Shown: positions 25,839-35,940 of the stretch, one piece after another
Position numbering within the stretch: the stretch's first letter is position 1
Layout of the letters: every line of letters begins with the position of its first letter
Source of the DNA: Nocardia neocaledoniensis
GTDB lineage: Bacteria > Actinomycetota > Actinomycetes > Mycobacteriales > Mycobacteriaceae
Length of the DNA stretch: 64,000 nt
Assembly (NCBI RefSeq): GCF_003182135.1
Contig: NZ_QGTL01000003.1
Coordinates: 62,001-126,000, forward strand
Direction of reading: 5' to 3'
Made by a program: the position numbers and the translations under genes
The notes under the pieces: generated by a model
The model's input: the letters and a program-made list of their open reading frames with translations, nothing else
What the model was told of the DNA's origin: nothing
Database searches by the model: none

Positions 25839-27062
25839 TCATGCCCCGTGCGGGTCCCAGCCGTCGGTCCAGACGGCGTGCGACATCCAGTGTGCCGCGC
25901 GCTCGGCCTTCTCCCTGGTCTCGGTGACGTCGTCGCCGAGGATGTTCACGTGGCCGATCTTGCGGTCGGGCCGCTCGCCCTTGCCGTAGAGGTGGACCTT
26001 CGCCTCGGGCAGCCGGGCGAACAGGTGGTGCAGCCGCTCGTCCATCGACATCGTGGGCGCCTCGGGGGCGCCGAGGATGTTGGCCATCACCGTCACCGGG
26101 GCGAGCGGGGTGGTGTCGCCGAGCGGGTAGTCCAGGACCGCGCGCAGGTGCTGCTCGAACTGACCGGTGCGGGCGCCGTCCATGCCCCAGTGGCCGGAGT
26201 TGTGCGGGCGCATCGCCAGCTCGTTGACCAGGATCTCGCCGTCGTGGGTCTCGAACAGCTCCACCGCCATCACACCGACGACGCCGAGCCCGGCCGCCAG
26301 CTCCAGCGCCATCGTCTCGGCGCGGGCGGCCAGGTCCTCGTCCAGGCCGGGGGCGGGCGCGAGCACCACGGCGCACTGACCGTTGCGCTGCACGGTCTCG
26401 ACCACCGGCCAGGTCGCGGCCTGCCCGAACGGGGACCGCGCGACCATCGCCGACAGCTCCCGTGCCAGATCCACCTTCGCCTCGGCGAGCAGCTGCACGC
26501 CGTGCGCGAGCTGCTCGGTGACCAGGCGCTCGGCCTCGGCGGCGTCGGCGGGCATCCACACGCCGCGACCGTCGTAGCCGCCGCGCACGGCCTTGAGCAC
26601 GAACGGCCAGCCGTGCTCGTCACCGAAGGCGATCGCGTCGGCGGGCGCGGTGACCTCGACGAACGCGGGCACCGGCAGCCCCAGCTCGGACAGCTTGGTG
26701 CGCATGGCCAGCTTGTCCTGCGCGAAGATCAGCGCCTGCGGGGGCGGGGCCACGTTGACGCCCTCGGCGACCAGCACCTCGAGGTGCTCGGTCGGCACGT
26801 GCTCGTGGTCGAAGGTCAGCGCGTGCGAGCCGACCGCGGCCTTGCGCAGTGCCGAGAGATCGCTGTGGCTGCCGAGGACCACCTCGGGGGTGACCTGTGC
26901 GGCGGGGTCGTCGGGGCGCTCGGCGAGCACCCGCAACCGCTGGCCTAGGGCGACGGCGGCCTGGTGGGTCATGCGCGCGAGCTGGCCCCCACCGACCATC
27001 GTGACGGTGGGCATGGCAGACGGATCGAACGAACGTGCACTCACGTCGTGCAATGTTGTCAT
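25839..27062 (-). CDS. purK: N5-carboxyaminoimidazole ribonucleotide synthase (PurK)
   Basis: 407 residues. ATP-grasp enzyme making N5-CAIR from AIR, bicarbonate and ATP. The N-terminal fold has [10 protein letters not shown]; the ATP-grasp core includes [16 protein letters not shown] and the metal-binding [24 protein letters not shown] segment (quoted in part). ATG at 27062, divergent from the GtrA gene with only 39 bases between start codons. First gene of the purK-purE-tetR-fadE25 run. Confidence 0.96.
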   Translation of the reverse strand: MTTLHDVSARSFDPSAMPTVTMVGGGQLARMTHQAAVALGQRLRVLAERPDDPAAQVTPEVVLGSHSDLSALRKAAVGSHALTFDHEHVPTEHLEVLVAEGVNVAPPPQALIFAQDKLAMRTKLSELGLPVPAFVEVTAPADAIAFGDEHGWPFVLKAVRGGYDGRGVWMPADAAEAERLVTEQLAHGVQLLAEAKVDLARELSAMVARSPFGQAATWPVVETVQRNGQCAVVLAPAPGLDEDLAARAETMALELAAGLGVVGVMAVELFETHDGEILVNELAMRPHNSGHWGMDGARTGQFEQHLRAVLDYPLGDTTPLAPVTVMANILGAPEAPTMSMDERLHHLFARLPEAKVHLYGKGERPDRKIGHVNILGDDVTETREKAERAAHWMSHAVWTDGWDPHGA

Positions 27063-27101
27063 GTCGAAAGCGAATCTTTGCTACCGGTACACTCGGAACT
27101 C

Positions 27102-27650
27102 GTGTCAATCGTCGACGACGTGGTCAGCGTCCTTCCCCCGCGCCTGCGCGATATCGCGTACCGGCACCGTGAGCTGATCAAGTTCGCCATCGTCGGTGCC
27201 ACCACCTTCGTGATCGACAGCGGCCTGTTCTACCTCCTGAAATGGACCGTACTCAGCGAGAAGCCGGTCACCGCCAAGATCATTTCCGGCGTGGTCGCGG
27301 TGATCGCGTCCTACATCCTGAACCGGGAGTGGTCGTTCAAGAATCGCGGCGGCCGCGAGAAGCATCACGAGGCGTTGCTGTTCTTCGGTGTCAGCGGCAT
27401 CGGCGTGGTGCTGAGCAACATCCCGCTGTGGATCTCGAGCTACGTCTTCGACCTGCGGCAGCCGAACGTGAGCTTCCTGGTCGAGAACGTGGCCGACTTC
27501 GTCAGCGCGTTCATCATCGGCAACCTGCTGCAGATGGCGTTCCGGTTCTGGGCGATGCGCCGCTGGGTCTTCCCCGACGAGATGAACGAGATCGTCGCCG
27601 AGTTCGAGGACCTGATCGAGGAAGAGCAGGAGCACCTCGGCCACAGCTGA
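27102..27650 (+). CDS. GtrA family membrane protein (Rv3277-like)
   Basis: 182 residues from GTG 27102, chosen because TACACT (27088-27093) lies 8 bases upstream as in a leaderless promoter; the longer open frame to the left overlaps purK. Four membrane segments (about 28-48, 57-76, 93-115, 127-150) with the GtrA motif YILNREWSFKNR after the second, and an acidic C-terminal tail. Probably concerned with lipid-linked sugars for the cell wall. Same position as Rv3277, divergent from purK. Confidence 0.88.
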   Translation: MSIVDDVVSVLPPRLRDIAYRHRELIKFAIVGATTFVIDSGLFYLLKWTVLSEKPVTAKIISGVVAVIASYILNREWSFKNRGGREKHHEALLFFGVSGIGVVLSNIPLWISSYVFDLRQPNVSFLVENVADFVSAFIIGNLLQMAFRFWAMRRWVFPDEMNEIVAEFEDLIEEEQEHLGHS

Positions 27651-27652
27651 GG

Positions 27653-28960
27653 TCAGCGCGGTTCGGTCAGGGTCGCGTTCGGTGACCGGTTGACCTTGGA
27701 ACCCAGGAACACCGCGAACAGGGCCGGACGGCGCCGTTGCAGCTCCAAGCGCCCGCCGTCGGCCTCCACCAGGGCACGGGCCAGCGCCAGCCCGACACCG
27801 GTGGAACCACCCGCGGAGAAGCCGCGATCGAAGATGTGCGGCGCGAGCTCGTCACGCACTCCCTCGCCCTCGTCGGCCACCTCCACACAGATCAGCGGGT
27901 CGCGCGCGCTCATCGTCGGGACCGTGCGCACCGACACCGTGCAGGTGCCGCCGCCGTGCATGAGGGCGTTGTCGACCAGCACCGCGACCGCTTCGCGCAG
28001 CCGCGAGCCGGTGATCGGCGCGCGCAACGACTCGTCACCGATGAGCCGCAGCTCACGGCCCTCCTCGGTGAACGGATGCGCCCACTCGGCCATCACCCCG
28101 CGCAGCTCGGCCATCACGGGGACGGGATCGCGGTCGGCGGCGTCCTCGTCGCGGGAAGCGCGGACCAGGTCGTCGATGGCGTCGGTGAGCCGGTCGACCT
28201 GCGCCATGGCCTCCTCGGCCTCGTGCACCACCTCGGGATCGGCGTGCGTGGACAGCTCGTCCAGGCGCAGCCGCACCGCGGTCAGCCGGCTGCGCAGCTG
28301 ATGCGAGACGTCGGCCACGAGCGCGTGCTCGCGCTGCAGCCGGCCCGCGATCTCGACGGTGGCCGAATCGAGCACATCGGAGACGCGATCCAGTTCGGCG
28401 ATGCCGTGCCTGCGCGGGTCGGGCCGGAAGTCGCCCATCGCCAGCCGGGCGGCGCGCGCGGCCACGTCACGCAGCGGATCGGCGACCCGGCGCGCGGTCA
28501 CCACCGCGACCGAGAAGGCGGCGCCCAACGAGGCGAGCACGGCCAGCGCGACGGCGGCCACCGCCTGCTCCTGCCTGGCCTTCATCGGGCCGGCGGGCAC
28601 TTCGAGCCGCAGCGACCCCGAGGTGCCCATCGACAGCGATTCCACCAGCGGATCGTCGACGTGGTCGACGCCGATGTCGCTGCGGGCGGCGTTGTCGTGC
28701 GGCGCCGGATAGACGATCGTGAGTTTGCCGCCCTCCGGCACGAGCGCCCGCATCGCTCGGGTGTCCAGCCCGTCGGGCACGATGCCGTCGGCGCGTTCCT
28801 GGGCGATCACCTCGGCGGCGATGCGCTCGAGCCGGCTCTGCAGATCGTTGCGGGTGATGTCCTCGACCCAGAGCCAGGCCGTGTAGATCAGCGGCACGCC
28901 GAGCACGACCGTGGTGATGGTCAGCACGGTCAGGATCGAGCGCAGGATGCGGCGACGCAC
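27653..28960 (-). CDS. Sensor histidine kinase
   Basis: 435 residues. Two membrane segments (about 7-29 and 132-155) enclose a ~100-residue extracytoplasmic sensor region; a HAMP segment follows (about 156-208), then the HisKA box with phospho-acceptor His220 (VADVSHQLRS), and an ATPase domain with N box LVDNALMHGG, G1 DEGEGV and G2 GGSTGVGLAL. The GTG start overlaps the response-regulator stop by one base (TAGTG). Signal unknown. The 3' end is 2 bases from the convergent GtrA stop. Confidence 0.93.
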   Translation of the reverse strand: MRRRILRSILTVLTITTVVLGVPLIYTAWLWVEDITRNDLQSRLERIAAEVIAQERADGIVPDGLDTRAMRALVPEGGKLTIVYPAPHDNAARSDIGVDHVDDPLVESLSMGTSGSLRLEVPAGPMKARQEQAVAAVALAVLASLGAAFSVAVVTARRVADPLRDVAARAARLAMGDFRPDPRRHGIAELDRVSDVLDSATVEIAGRLQREHALVADVSHQLRSRLTAVRLRLDELSTHADPEVVHEAEEAMAQVDRLTDAIDDLVRASRDEDAADRDPVPVMAELRGVMAEWAHPFTEEGRELRLIGDESLRAPITGSRLREAVAVLVDNALMHGGGTCTVSVRTVPTMSARDPLICVEVADEGEGVRDELAPHIFDRGFSAGGSTGVGLALARALVEADGGRLELQRRRPALFAVFLGSKVNRSPNATLTEPR

Positions 28961-29658
28961 TAGCCTCTGCCGGTCGACGGTCCGTCGGTGTTCAACCGGA
29001 AGCCGACGCCGCGCACGGTGACGATGCGCCGCTCCGCCATCGGGCCCTCGTCACCGATCTTGCGGCGCAGCCAGGACATGTGCATGTCGAGGGTCTTGGA
29101 GCCGCGCAGGTCGGCGTCGCCCCACACCTCGCGCAGGATGGTCTCGCGCGGCACCACCTGGCCGGCCCGGTCGATGAGCACCTTGAGCAGCTCGTACTCC
29201 TTGTTGGCCAGATTCACCTCGGCCCCGTTGACCAGCACGCGCCGGGCGGCCGGTTCGAGCCGGATGCCGCCGACCTCCACCGCGTCGTCGCCGATGCCGC
29301 TGCGCCGCAGCAGCGCCCGCACCCGTGCCAGCAGTTCGGCGAGCCGGAACGGCTTGCCGACGTAGTCGTCGGCGCCCGCGTCGAGCCCGACGACGAAGTC
29401 GACCTCGTCGGTGCGCGCGGTGAGCATCAGCACCGCCAGATCGGCGCCGCTGGCCCTGACCTGACGGCACACCTCCAGCCCGTCCATGCCGGGCAGGCCG
29501 AGGTCGAGGATCAGCAGGTCGTGGTCGCCTTCGAGGGCGCGGCGCAGCACGGCGGGCCCGAACCGTTCGACGGTGACGGTGTAACCCTCGCGGCCGAGGG
29601 CGCGGGAGAGCGGGGCGGCGATCGCCTCGTCGTCCTCGGCGAGCAGTACGGCGGTCAT
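28960..29658 (-). CDS. OmpR/PhoB-type response regulator
   Basis: 232 residues. Receiver domain with acidic pair near 8-10, phospho-acceptor Asp52 (LDLGLPGMDG), Thr at LTAR and Lys in GKPF; a winged-helix DNA-binding domain follows from about 130, ending in VTVRGVGFRL. Cotranscribed with and overlapping the kinase gene. No such pair lies between the PH-domain and GtrA genes of M. tuberculosis, so this pair is inserted in the conserved block. Confidence 0.95.
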   Translation of the reverse strand: MTAVLLAEDDEAIAAPLSRALGREGYTVTVERFGPAVLRRALEGDHDLLILDLGLPGMDGLEVCRQVRASGADLAVLMLTARTDEVDFVVGLDAGADDYVGKPFRLAELLARVRALLRRSGIGDDAVEVGGIRLEPAARRVLVNGAEVNLANKEYELLKVLIDRAGQVVPRETILREVWGDADLRGSKTLDMHMSWLRRKIGDEGPMAERRIVTVRGVGFRLNTDGPSTGRG

Positions 29659-29687
29659 GTGCTCAGATTACGGATGCCGCCGCGCGC

Positions 29688-30218
29688 TCACCGGTAACCG
29701 CCGCCCCAGGACTGGTCGCGGCGGCTGCCCGCCTCGAACACCTCGTGGTAGAGCAGCGCGTGCACCTGCTGGACCTGCGGGATGTCGTCGTATTCGAGCG
29801 GTTCCTCCGACGAGGAGCCGATGATCAGCGTGCCGGTGCCGAGCATCCGGTCGAACACCCCGTGCTGGAACTGCACGCTGGAGATGCGGCTGAGCGGGAT
29901 GTCGATGCCGGTGTGGGTGATCACGCCCTGACGCACCAGCACCCGGCGGTCGGTGATGATGAAATGGGTGGACTTCCAGGCGATCACCTTGCCCACGCAG
30001 CGCCACAGGATGAGCCCGAGCCAGATCAGCCCGATGAGGATCAGCAGGACGGTGCGCACGTGGCCCTCGGTGTTGCGCCAGGCCAGGCCGCCGAGGAACC
30101 CGGCGATCGCGGTGCCGCCGATGAGTGTGATCACCGGCCACACCAGCATTTTCCAATGCGGGTGGCGGTGCAGGATCAGCTGTTCGTCGGGCGCGAGAAC
30201 GTCCTCCGGGTACCCCAT
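29688..30218 (-). CDS. Membrane protein with bacterial PH domain (Rv3278c-like)
   Basis: 176 residues from ATG 30218. Two hydrophobic helices (about 27-48 and 55-75) are followed by a bPH2 (DUF304-type) domain containing FIITDRRVLVRQGVI and IPLSRISSVQF. The start was chosen because TATCGT (30225-30230, minus strand) ends 6 bases upstream; a longer upstream reading is unsupported. Function of the family is unclear (membrane-associated). Same neighbourhood as Rv3278c, beside GtrA and birA. Confidence 0.85.
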   Translation of the reverse strand: MGYPEDVLAPDEQLILHRHPHWKMLVWPVITLIGGTAIAGFLGGLAWRNTEGHVRTVLLILIGLIWLGLILWRCVGKVIAWKSTHFIITDRRVLVRQGVITHTGIDIPLSRISSVQFQHGVFDRMLGTGTLIIGSSSEEPLEYDDIPQVQQVHALLYHEVFEAGSRRDQSWGGGYR

Positions 30219-30346
30219 GGCCGAACGATACCCCGTTGTCACGCCGCATTTCTCGATGCCACGGCCGAGGCGATACTGTGATTCGACGCTCGTTGCCAGG
30301 TTTCGCCCATTTCCTGCTTGCTCGACACCCGACAGTGGAGGCACGC

Positions 30347-31312
30347 GTGACCAAAACCCTGACTCAGCTCGAAATCCTGACGGCCCTGGAACCGGTGGCC
30401 GAACAGAATCTGAACCGGCACCTCTCGATCGCCAAGGACTGGCACCCGCACGACTACGTGCCGTGGGACGAGGGCCGCAACTTCGCCGCGATGGGCGGAA
30501 TCGATTGGGAGCCGGAGCAATCCAAGCTCACCGATGTCGCCAAGGCCGCGATGATCACCAACCTGCTCACCGAGGACAATCTGCCGTCCTACCACCGGGA
30601 GATCGCCGAGAACTTCTCCCAGGACGGCGCCTGGGGCACCTGGGTCGGTCGCTGGACCGCCGAGGAAAACCGCCACGGCATCGTCATCCGCGACTACCTG
30701 GTCGTCACCCGCGGCGTCGACCCGGTGGCGCTGGAAGAGGCGCGCATGGTCCACATGACCCAGGGCGCGCACGCCCCGGCGAACTGGGGCGGGTTCCTGG
30801 TCAACGTGGCCTACGTGACGTTCCAGGAGCTGGCCACCCGGGTCAGCCACCGCAACACCGGCCGCGTCTGTGACGACCCGATCGCCGACCGCATGCTGGC
30901 CCGCGTCGCCACCGACGAGAACCTGCACATGATCTTCTACCGCAACCTGTGCGCGGCCGCCCTGGACCTGGTTCCCGATCAGGCGATGCCCGCGATCACC
31001 AAGGTGCTCACCAACTTCGAGATGCCCGGCGCGGGCATGCCGAACTGGCGCCGCAACGGCGTGCTGATGGCCAAGCACGGCATCTACGACCTGCGCCAGC
31101 ACCTCGACGAGGTCGTGCGGCCCGTGCTCAAGCAGTGGGACATCTTCGGCCGCAACGACTTCGGGTCCGCCGGGGAGATCGCGCGCGACGAGCTCGCGCA
31201 GTTCCTGGTGAAGCTGGAGAAGGACGTGCTCAAGTTCGAGGAGCAGCGCGACCGGCTGCTCGCCCGCGAGCGCGAGGTCGCCGAGCGCAACGCGGGCGTC
31301 GCGGCCCGCTGA
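30347..31312 (+). CDS. Acyl-ACP desaturase (diiron, DesA type)
   Basis: 321 residues from GTG 30347, which has a GGAG site 6 bases upstream; the open frame extends further left without support. Ferritin-like diiron enzyme introducing a double bond in ACP-bound fatty acids. Iron ligands are visible in TAEENRH (104-110) and ATDENLH (188-194). The family includes the DesA proteins of mycobacteria, implicated in mycolic acid or unsaturated fatty acid synthesis. Position between the PH-domain gene and birA is extra relative to M. tuberculosis. Confidence 0.92.
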   Translation: MTKTLTQLEILTALEPVAEQNLNRHLSIAKDWHPHDYVPWDEGRNFAAMGGIDWEPEQSKLTDVAKAAMITNLLTEDNLPSYHREIAENFSQDGAWGTWVGRWTAEENRHGIVIRDYLVVTRGVDPVALEEARMVHMTQGAHAPANWGGFLVNVAYVTFQELATRVSHRNTGRVCDDPIADRMLARVATDENLHMIFYRNLCAAALDLVPDQAMPAITKVLTNFEMPGAGMPNWRRNGVLMAKHGIYDLRQHLDEVVRPVLKQWDIFGRNDFGSAGEIARDELAQFLVKLEKDVLKFEEQRDRLLAREREVAERNAGVAAR

Positions 31313-31346
31313 GAGGTACGGGCGCGTTCGCGGCCCGGTCGATCGG

Positions 31347-31384
31347 TCAGGCGCTGTGGCGCGGGAGCGAGCCACAGCGCCTGA
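31347..31384. terminator. Bidirectional hairpin terminator between desaturase and birA
   Basis: Perfect 14-bp inverted repeat (TCAGGCGCTGTGGC 31347-31360; GCCACAGCGCCTGA 31371-31384) with a 10-base loop, between two convergent genes. Confidence 0.8.
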
Positions 31385-31398
31385 CCGGCGGGCCGCTG

Positions 31399-32193
31399 TC
31401 AGTACTGTCCGCGCAGGTGGGAGACGTCGCCCGCCGAGACGGCCCGGTCCCCGATCAGCAGCCTGCCGGTGTCGTCGACATCGGTCGCGACGCCGGTGAC
31501 GACCTGGCCACCGGGTAGCTCCGCGCGCACCTCGATGCCGATGGTGGCGCACCGTTCGCGGTAGGCGGCGGCCAGTTCGGTCGTCGCCCAGCCCGCCCGC
31601 TGCCAGGCGGTGAAGCGGGCGGCGAATTCGGTGAGGATCGCCGCGACCAGCGCGGTGCGGTCGGTGTCCGCCCCGGCCAGGGTCAGCGAAGTCGCGTGGG
31701 GGACGGGCAGCTCCGATTGATCGAGGTCGACGTTGACGCCGATGCCGACCACCACGGCCGGTGCGGCGCCGGTGGCCGCGACCTCGGCCAGGATGCCCGC
31801 CAGCTTGCGGCCGCCGAGCAGCACGTCGTTGGGCCACTTCAGGTCGGCGCTCACCCCTGGCGTCGCCCGCAGCGCGTCGACGACAGCGACACCGGTGAGC
31901 AGCGGCAACCAGCCCAGGGTGGTGGGGTCGATATCGGGCAGCCGCACGAGGATCGACAGTGAGATCTGCGCGCGCGGCGGACTCACCCAGGAGCGGGCAT
32001 GCCTGCCGCGGCCGTGGACCTGCTCCTCGGCCAGCAGAACCTGCCGGTCGACGGCGGTGTCGGCGGCGCGGGCCACCAGATCGGCATTGGTCGATCCGGT
32101 CGATTCGACGACCTCGATCCGGTCGTAGAACGACAGCGGCCCATCGGCCGAGGAGCTGTGCAGACGCTGCGCATCGATCGGTGCCCTGTTCAT
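31399..32193 (-). CDS. birA: Biotin-protein ligase (BirA)
   Basis: 264 residues from ATG 32193; TAGCGT (32201-32206, minus strand) ends 7 bases upstream, which fixes this start against a longer reading. Makes biotinyl-AMP and transfers biotin to the carboxyl carrier lysine. Motifs: STGSTNADL, GRGRHARSW and KWPNDVLLGGRKLAGIL; C-terminal SH3-like domain. No N-terminal HTH, so a monofunctional ligase without repressor activity. Divergent from accD5 and close to AccA3, whose carrier domain is its likely substrate. Confidence 0.95.
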   Translation of the reverse strand: MNRAPIDAQRLHSSSADGPLSFYDRIEVVESTGSTNADLVARAADTAVDRQVLLAEEQVHGRGRHARSWVSPPRAQISLSILVRLPDIDPTTLGWLPLLTGVAVVDALRATPGVSADLKWPNDVLLGGRKLAGILAEVAATGAAPAVVVGIGVNVDLDQSELPVPHATSLTLAGADTDRTALVAAILTEFAARFTAWQRAGWATTELAAAYRERCATIGIEVRAELPGGQVVTGVATDVDDTGRLLIGDRAVSAGDVSHLRGQY

Positions 32194-32316
32194 TCCCGGC
32201 ACGCTACTCGGCCCGGGACCGGCGATCTTGTGGCCGCACCTAGCTGGGATTTCTCTACCGGCGAGTAGCCGTACTGCCGTAGTGCTACGAGGTGTCACTC
32301 GTTACACTCGCAACCC
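32194..32316. promoter_or_regulatory. Back-to-back leaderless promoters of birA and accD5
   Basis: TAGCGT on the minus strand (32201-32206) serves birA and TACACT on the plus strand (32303-32308) serves accD5, each 7-8 bases from its start codon with no ribosome site between. Confidence 0.55.
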
Positions 32317-33957
<1,641 letters not shown>

Positions 33958-34080
33958 AAACGCGATATCCCCGGTAGGCCGCGCACACTTGATCGTGAGA
34001 CGCAACAGTTGATCGTCGCGTCCCTACCGGGAATGATCGCGGCAACCGCGCTGTAGTCATTCGGAGTAGTACAGCATCGC

Positions 34081-34097
34081 CCGGGAGGACCTCCCGG
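34081..34097 (+). promoter_or_regulatory. Perfect palindrome between accD5 and accE5
   Basis: CCGGGAGG-A-CCTCCCGG immediately upstream of the accE5 frame. It could be an attenuating hairpin or operator. The same gap holds a direct repeat TTGATCGT (33989-33996, 34009-34016). The rest of 33958-34080 shows nothing else. Confidence 0.45.
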
Positions 34098-34121
34098 ATG
34101 AGGCAGGAAGGATCTGGCACT

Positions 34122-34451
34122 GTGACCACTGTGGCAGAAGAAGACGTGTTGACCGCCGCCGAGCTCGAGCTCGCTGTCGAACCACTCGTCGACGAGGTCG
34201 AACTGTCCGCGAGCGCGGTGACCGGCGAACCCGCCGAGGCACTCGGAGAGCCCCTGTTCCGCATCGTCAAGGGCGCGCCCACCGATGAGGACATCGCGGC
34301 CCTGGTCGCCGTGCTGAGCGCGGCCGCCGCGGCGGCGCCGGCGAGCGCGCCGGCGGGCCCGGCCGACAGCTGGGGTGTGCCGACGCTGCAGCACCGGGGC
34401 ACCTCCCCGTTCTCGCCGTACGCGTACCCACTCCTGTCGCACCTGCGCTGA
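34122..34451 (+). CDS. accE5: Acyl-CoA carboxylase epsilon subunit (AccE5)
   Basis: 109 residues from GTG 34122, which has an AGGAAGGA site 9 bases upstream; ATG 34098 is an alternative. The conserved part is [22 protein letters not shown] (shown whole it is the epsilon signature; residues ~46-67), preceded by an acidic N-terminus and followed by an Ala/Pro-rich linker. Epsilon subunits bind and stimulate the AccA3-AccD5 complex and are specific to actinobacteria. One base separates its stop from the maf start. Confidence 0.88.
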   Translation: MTTVAEEDVLTAAELELAVEPLVDEVELSASAVTGEPAEALGEPLFRIVKGAPTDEDIAALVAVLSAAAAAAPASAPAGPADSWGVPTLQHRGTSPFSPYAYPLLSHLR

Positions 34452-34452
34452 G

Positions 34453-35088
34453 GTGACCCGGCTGGTCCTGGCCTCCGCGTCCCCGGCCCGCCTCGGAGTC
34501 CTGCGCACGGCGGGCATCGATCCCGTCGTGCGGGTCTCCGGCGTGGACGAGGACGCGGTCGCGGCCGCACTTCCCCCTGACACCGCCGCATCCGACGTCG
34601 TCGTCGCCCTGGCCCGCGCCAAGGCGGCCGACGTCGCGGCCGTGATTCCCGAGCTCGCCGCCGACTGCGTCGTCGTGGGCTGCGATTCCATGCTGCTGGT
34701 CGACGGGCGGCTGCAGGGCAAACCCCACACGCCCGAGGTCGCCAGGGCCCGCTGGGCCGAGATGGCGGGCCGCAGCGCCGACCTGCTCACCGGTCACTGC
34801 GTGCTGCGGCTGCGCGACGGCGAGATCGTTGCCGAGTCGGCCGAGTGCAGCGGCACCACCGTGCATTTCGCGAAGCCGGAGCCGGACGAACTCGACGCCT
34901 ACATCGCCACCGGCGAGCCGCTGCAGGTCGCCGGGGCGTTCACCCTGGACGGGCTGGGCGGCTGGTTCGTCGACCGGATCGAGGGCGATCCGTCCAGCGT
35001 CATCGGGATCGGGCTACCGCTGCTGCGCAGGCTGCTCGAAGATGTCGGCGTCGGTGTCACGCAGCTGTGGCGGGACGCGCGGGCCTGA
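34453..35088 (+). CDS. maf: Maf-like nucleotide pyrophosphatase
   Basis: 211 residues from GTG 34453, one base after the accE5 stop. Maf proteins hydrolyse non-canonical or modified nucleoside triphosphates. [12 protein letters not shown] (4-15) is the phosphate-binding start motif, VVVGCDSML (about 76-84) carries the catalytic Asp, and a GKP motif follows. The last 75 bases overlap the convergent HTH regulator gene. Same order as accD5-accE5-maf in M. tuberculosis. Confidence 0.93.
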   Translation: MTRLVLASASPARLGVLRTAGIDPVVRVSGVDEDAVAAALPPDTAASDVVVALARAKAADVAAVIPELAADCVVVGCDSMLLVDGRLQGKPHTPEVARARWAEMAGRSADLLTGHCVLRLRDGEIVAESAECSGTTVHFAKPEPDELDAYIATGEPLQVAGAFTLDGLGGWFVDRIEGDPSSVIGIGLPLLRRLLEDVGVGVTQLWRDARA

Positions 35089-35787
35089 CGGCGCGATCAC
35101 CGGCTCGTCGGCCGCGGCGGGCACACCGGGCGCCGCGGCGGAGTTCTCCGCGCCGAGGGTGAGTTCCAGCCTGGCCTGGCACAGCTCCGGCTCGACGAAG
35201 GGATGCAGCCGCACGTCCACGCGGCCGCGGGCGCCGTTACGGTCGAGAACCTCCCGCATGAGCCCCATGTGCACCCCGCACACCACCTCGGAGTGCGAGC
35301 GGGCCAGTTCGCGCAGCGGGCACGCGGTGAGCGTGATCTGCACGTGTTCCTCGGTCTCGCCGACCGGGTCCTTCTCCGGGGCGAAGCCGAGTTCCGACAT
35401 CAGCGACATCGTGATGTCCCTGGCGTCGGCCAGCGTCTCGACCGGGTGCGCGCCGATGTCCATCCGCGCGCCCCAGGCGCGGCCCGCGGCGATCGCGGCG
35501 GCGGAACGGGTGATGGGGTCGGGTCCGAGGTGGTCGGCGAGGACCTGGGCGAGTTCCTGGTAACCCACCGAGCGCTGGACGGCGCGGTAGCCGATGCGTG
35601 GGCGGCCACGGCCGCGCGGAGGTTGCTGGAACTGGCGGACCAGCGATTCGCGGGTGAGCACATCGAGGTGGAAACGCACGGTCGTGACGTGCTGTCCGGT
35701 GATCCTGGCCAGTTCCTGGGCGTCGAGGGGCTCGGTCGCGCCACGTAGGATCGCGAGCAGTCGCCGCCGCGGCCAAGAATCGGACAT
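35014..35787 (-). CDS. HTH transcriptional regulator with conserved cysteines (SufR-like)
   Basis: 257 residues. N-terminal winged HTH (about 8-55: [19 protein letters not shown]) and a C-terminal domain with Cys156, Cys170 and Cys203 plus His164/His173 ([20 protein letters not shown] segment), a pattern like that of iron-sulfur or redox-sensing SufR-type repressors. GGAGGGG ribosome site just upstream of ATG. Divergent from sseA, so a plausible regulator of it. The tail past residue 215 is a Pro/Ala-rich extension that overlaps maf antisense. Confidence 0.75.
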   Translation of the reverse strand: MSDSWPRRRLLAILRGATEPLDAQELARITGQHVTTVRFHLDVLTRESLVRQFQQPPRGRGRPRIGYRAVQRSVGYQELAQVLADHLGPDPITRSAAAIAAGRAWGARMDIGAHPVETLADARDITMSLMSELGFAPEKDPVGETEEHVQITLTACPLRELARSHSEVVCGVHMGLMREVLDRNGARGRVDVRLHPFVEPELCQARLELTLGAENSAAAPGVPAAADEPVIAPSGPRVPPQLRDTDADIFEQPAQQR

Positions 35788-35940
35788 AGCTCACCCCTCC
35801 TCTCCAGAGACTTTATCGGACGGCCCTGCGCTTTATTCGACCATTGTGTCGATTCGTGATGTGCCACCACAGACATACCATCGGCTGCGACGAGATCACA
35901 CTGTCGCACCCGCCCATACTCTCGCGTGAAGGACCACACC
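35788..35940. promoter_or_regulatory. Divergent promoter region regulator/sseA with 20-bp-spaced direct repeats
   Basis: CTTTATCGGA (35811-35820) and CTTTATTCGA (35831-35840) are direct repeats exactly 20 bases apart, two helical turns. TACTCT (35917-35922) is a possible -10 box for sseA, with an 18-base leader containing GAAGGA. Confidence 0.5.

Noticed and set aside
26964..27101. N-terminal extension of the second GtrA protein
   Set aside because: It would overlap the divergent purK start and has an un-GtrA-like polar sequence; the GTG at 27102 has a leaderless promoter.
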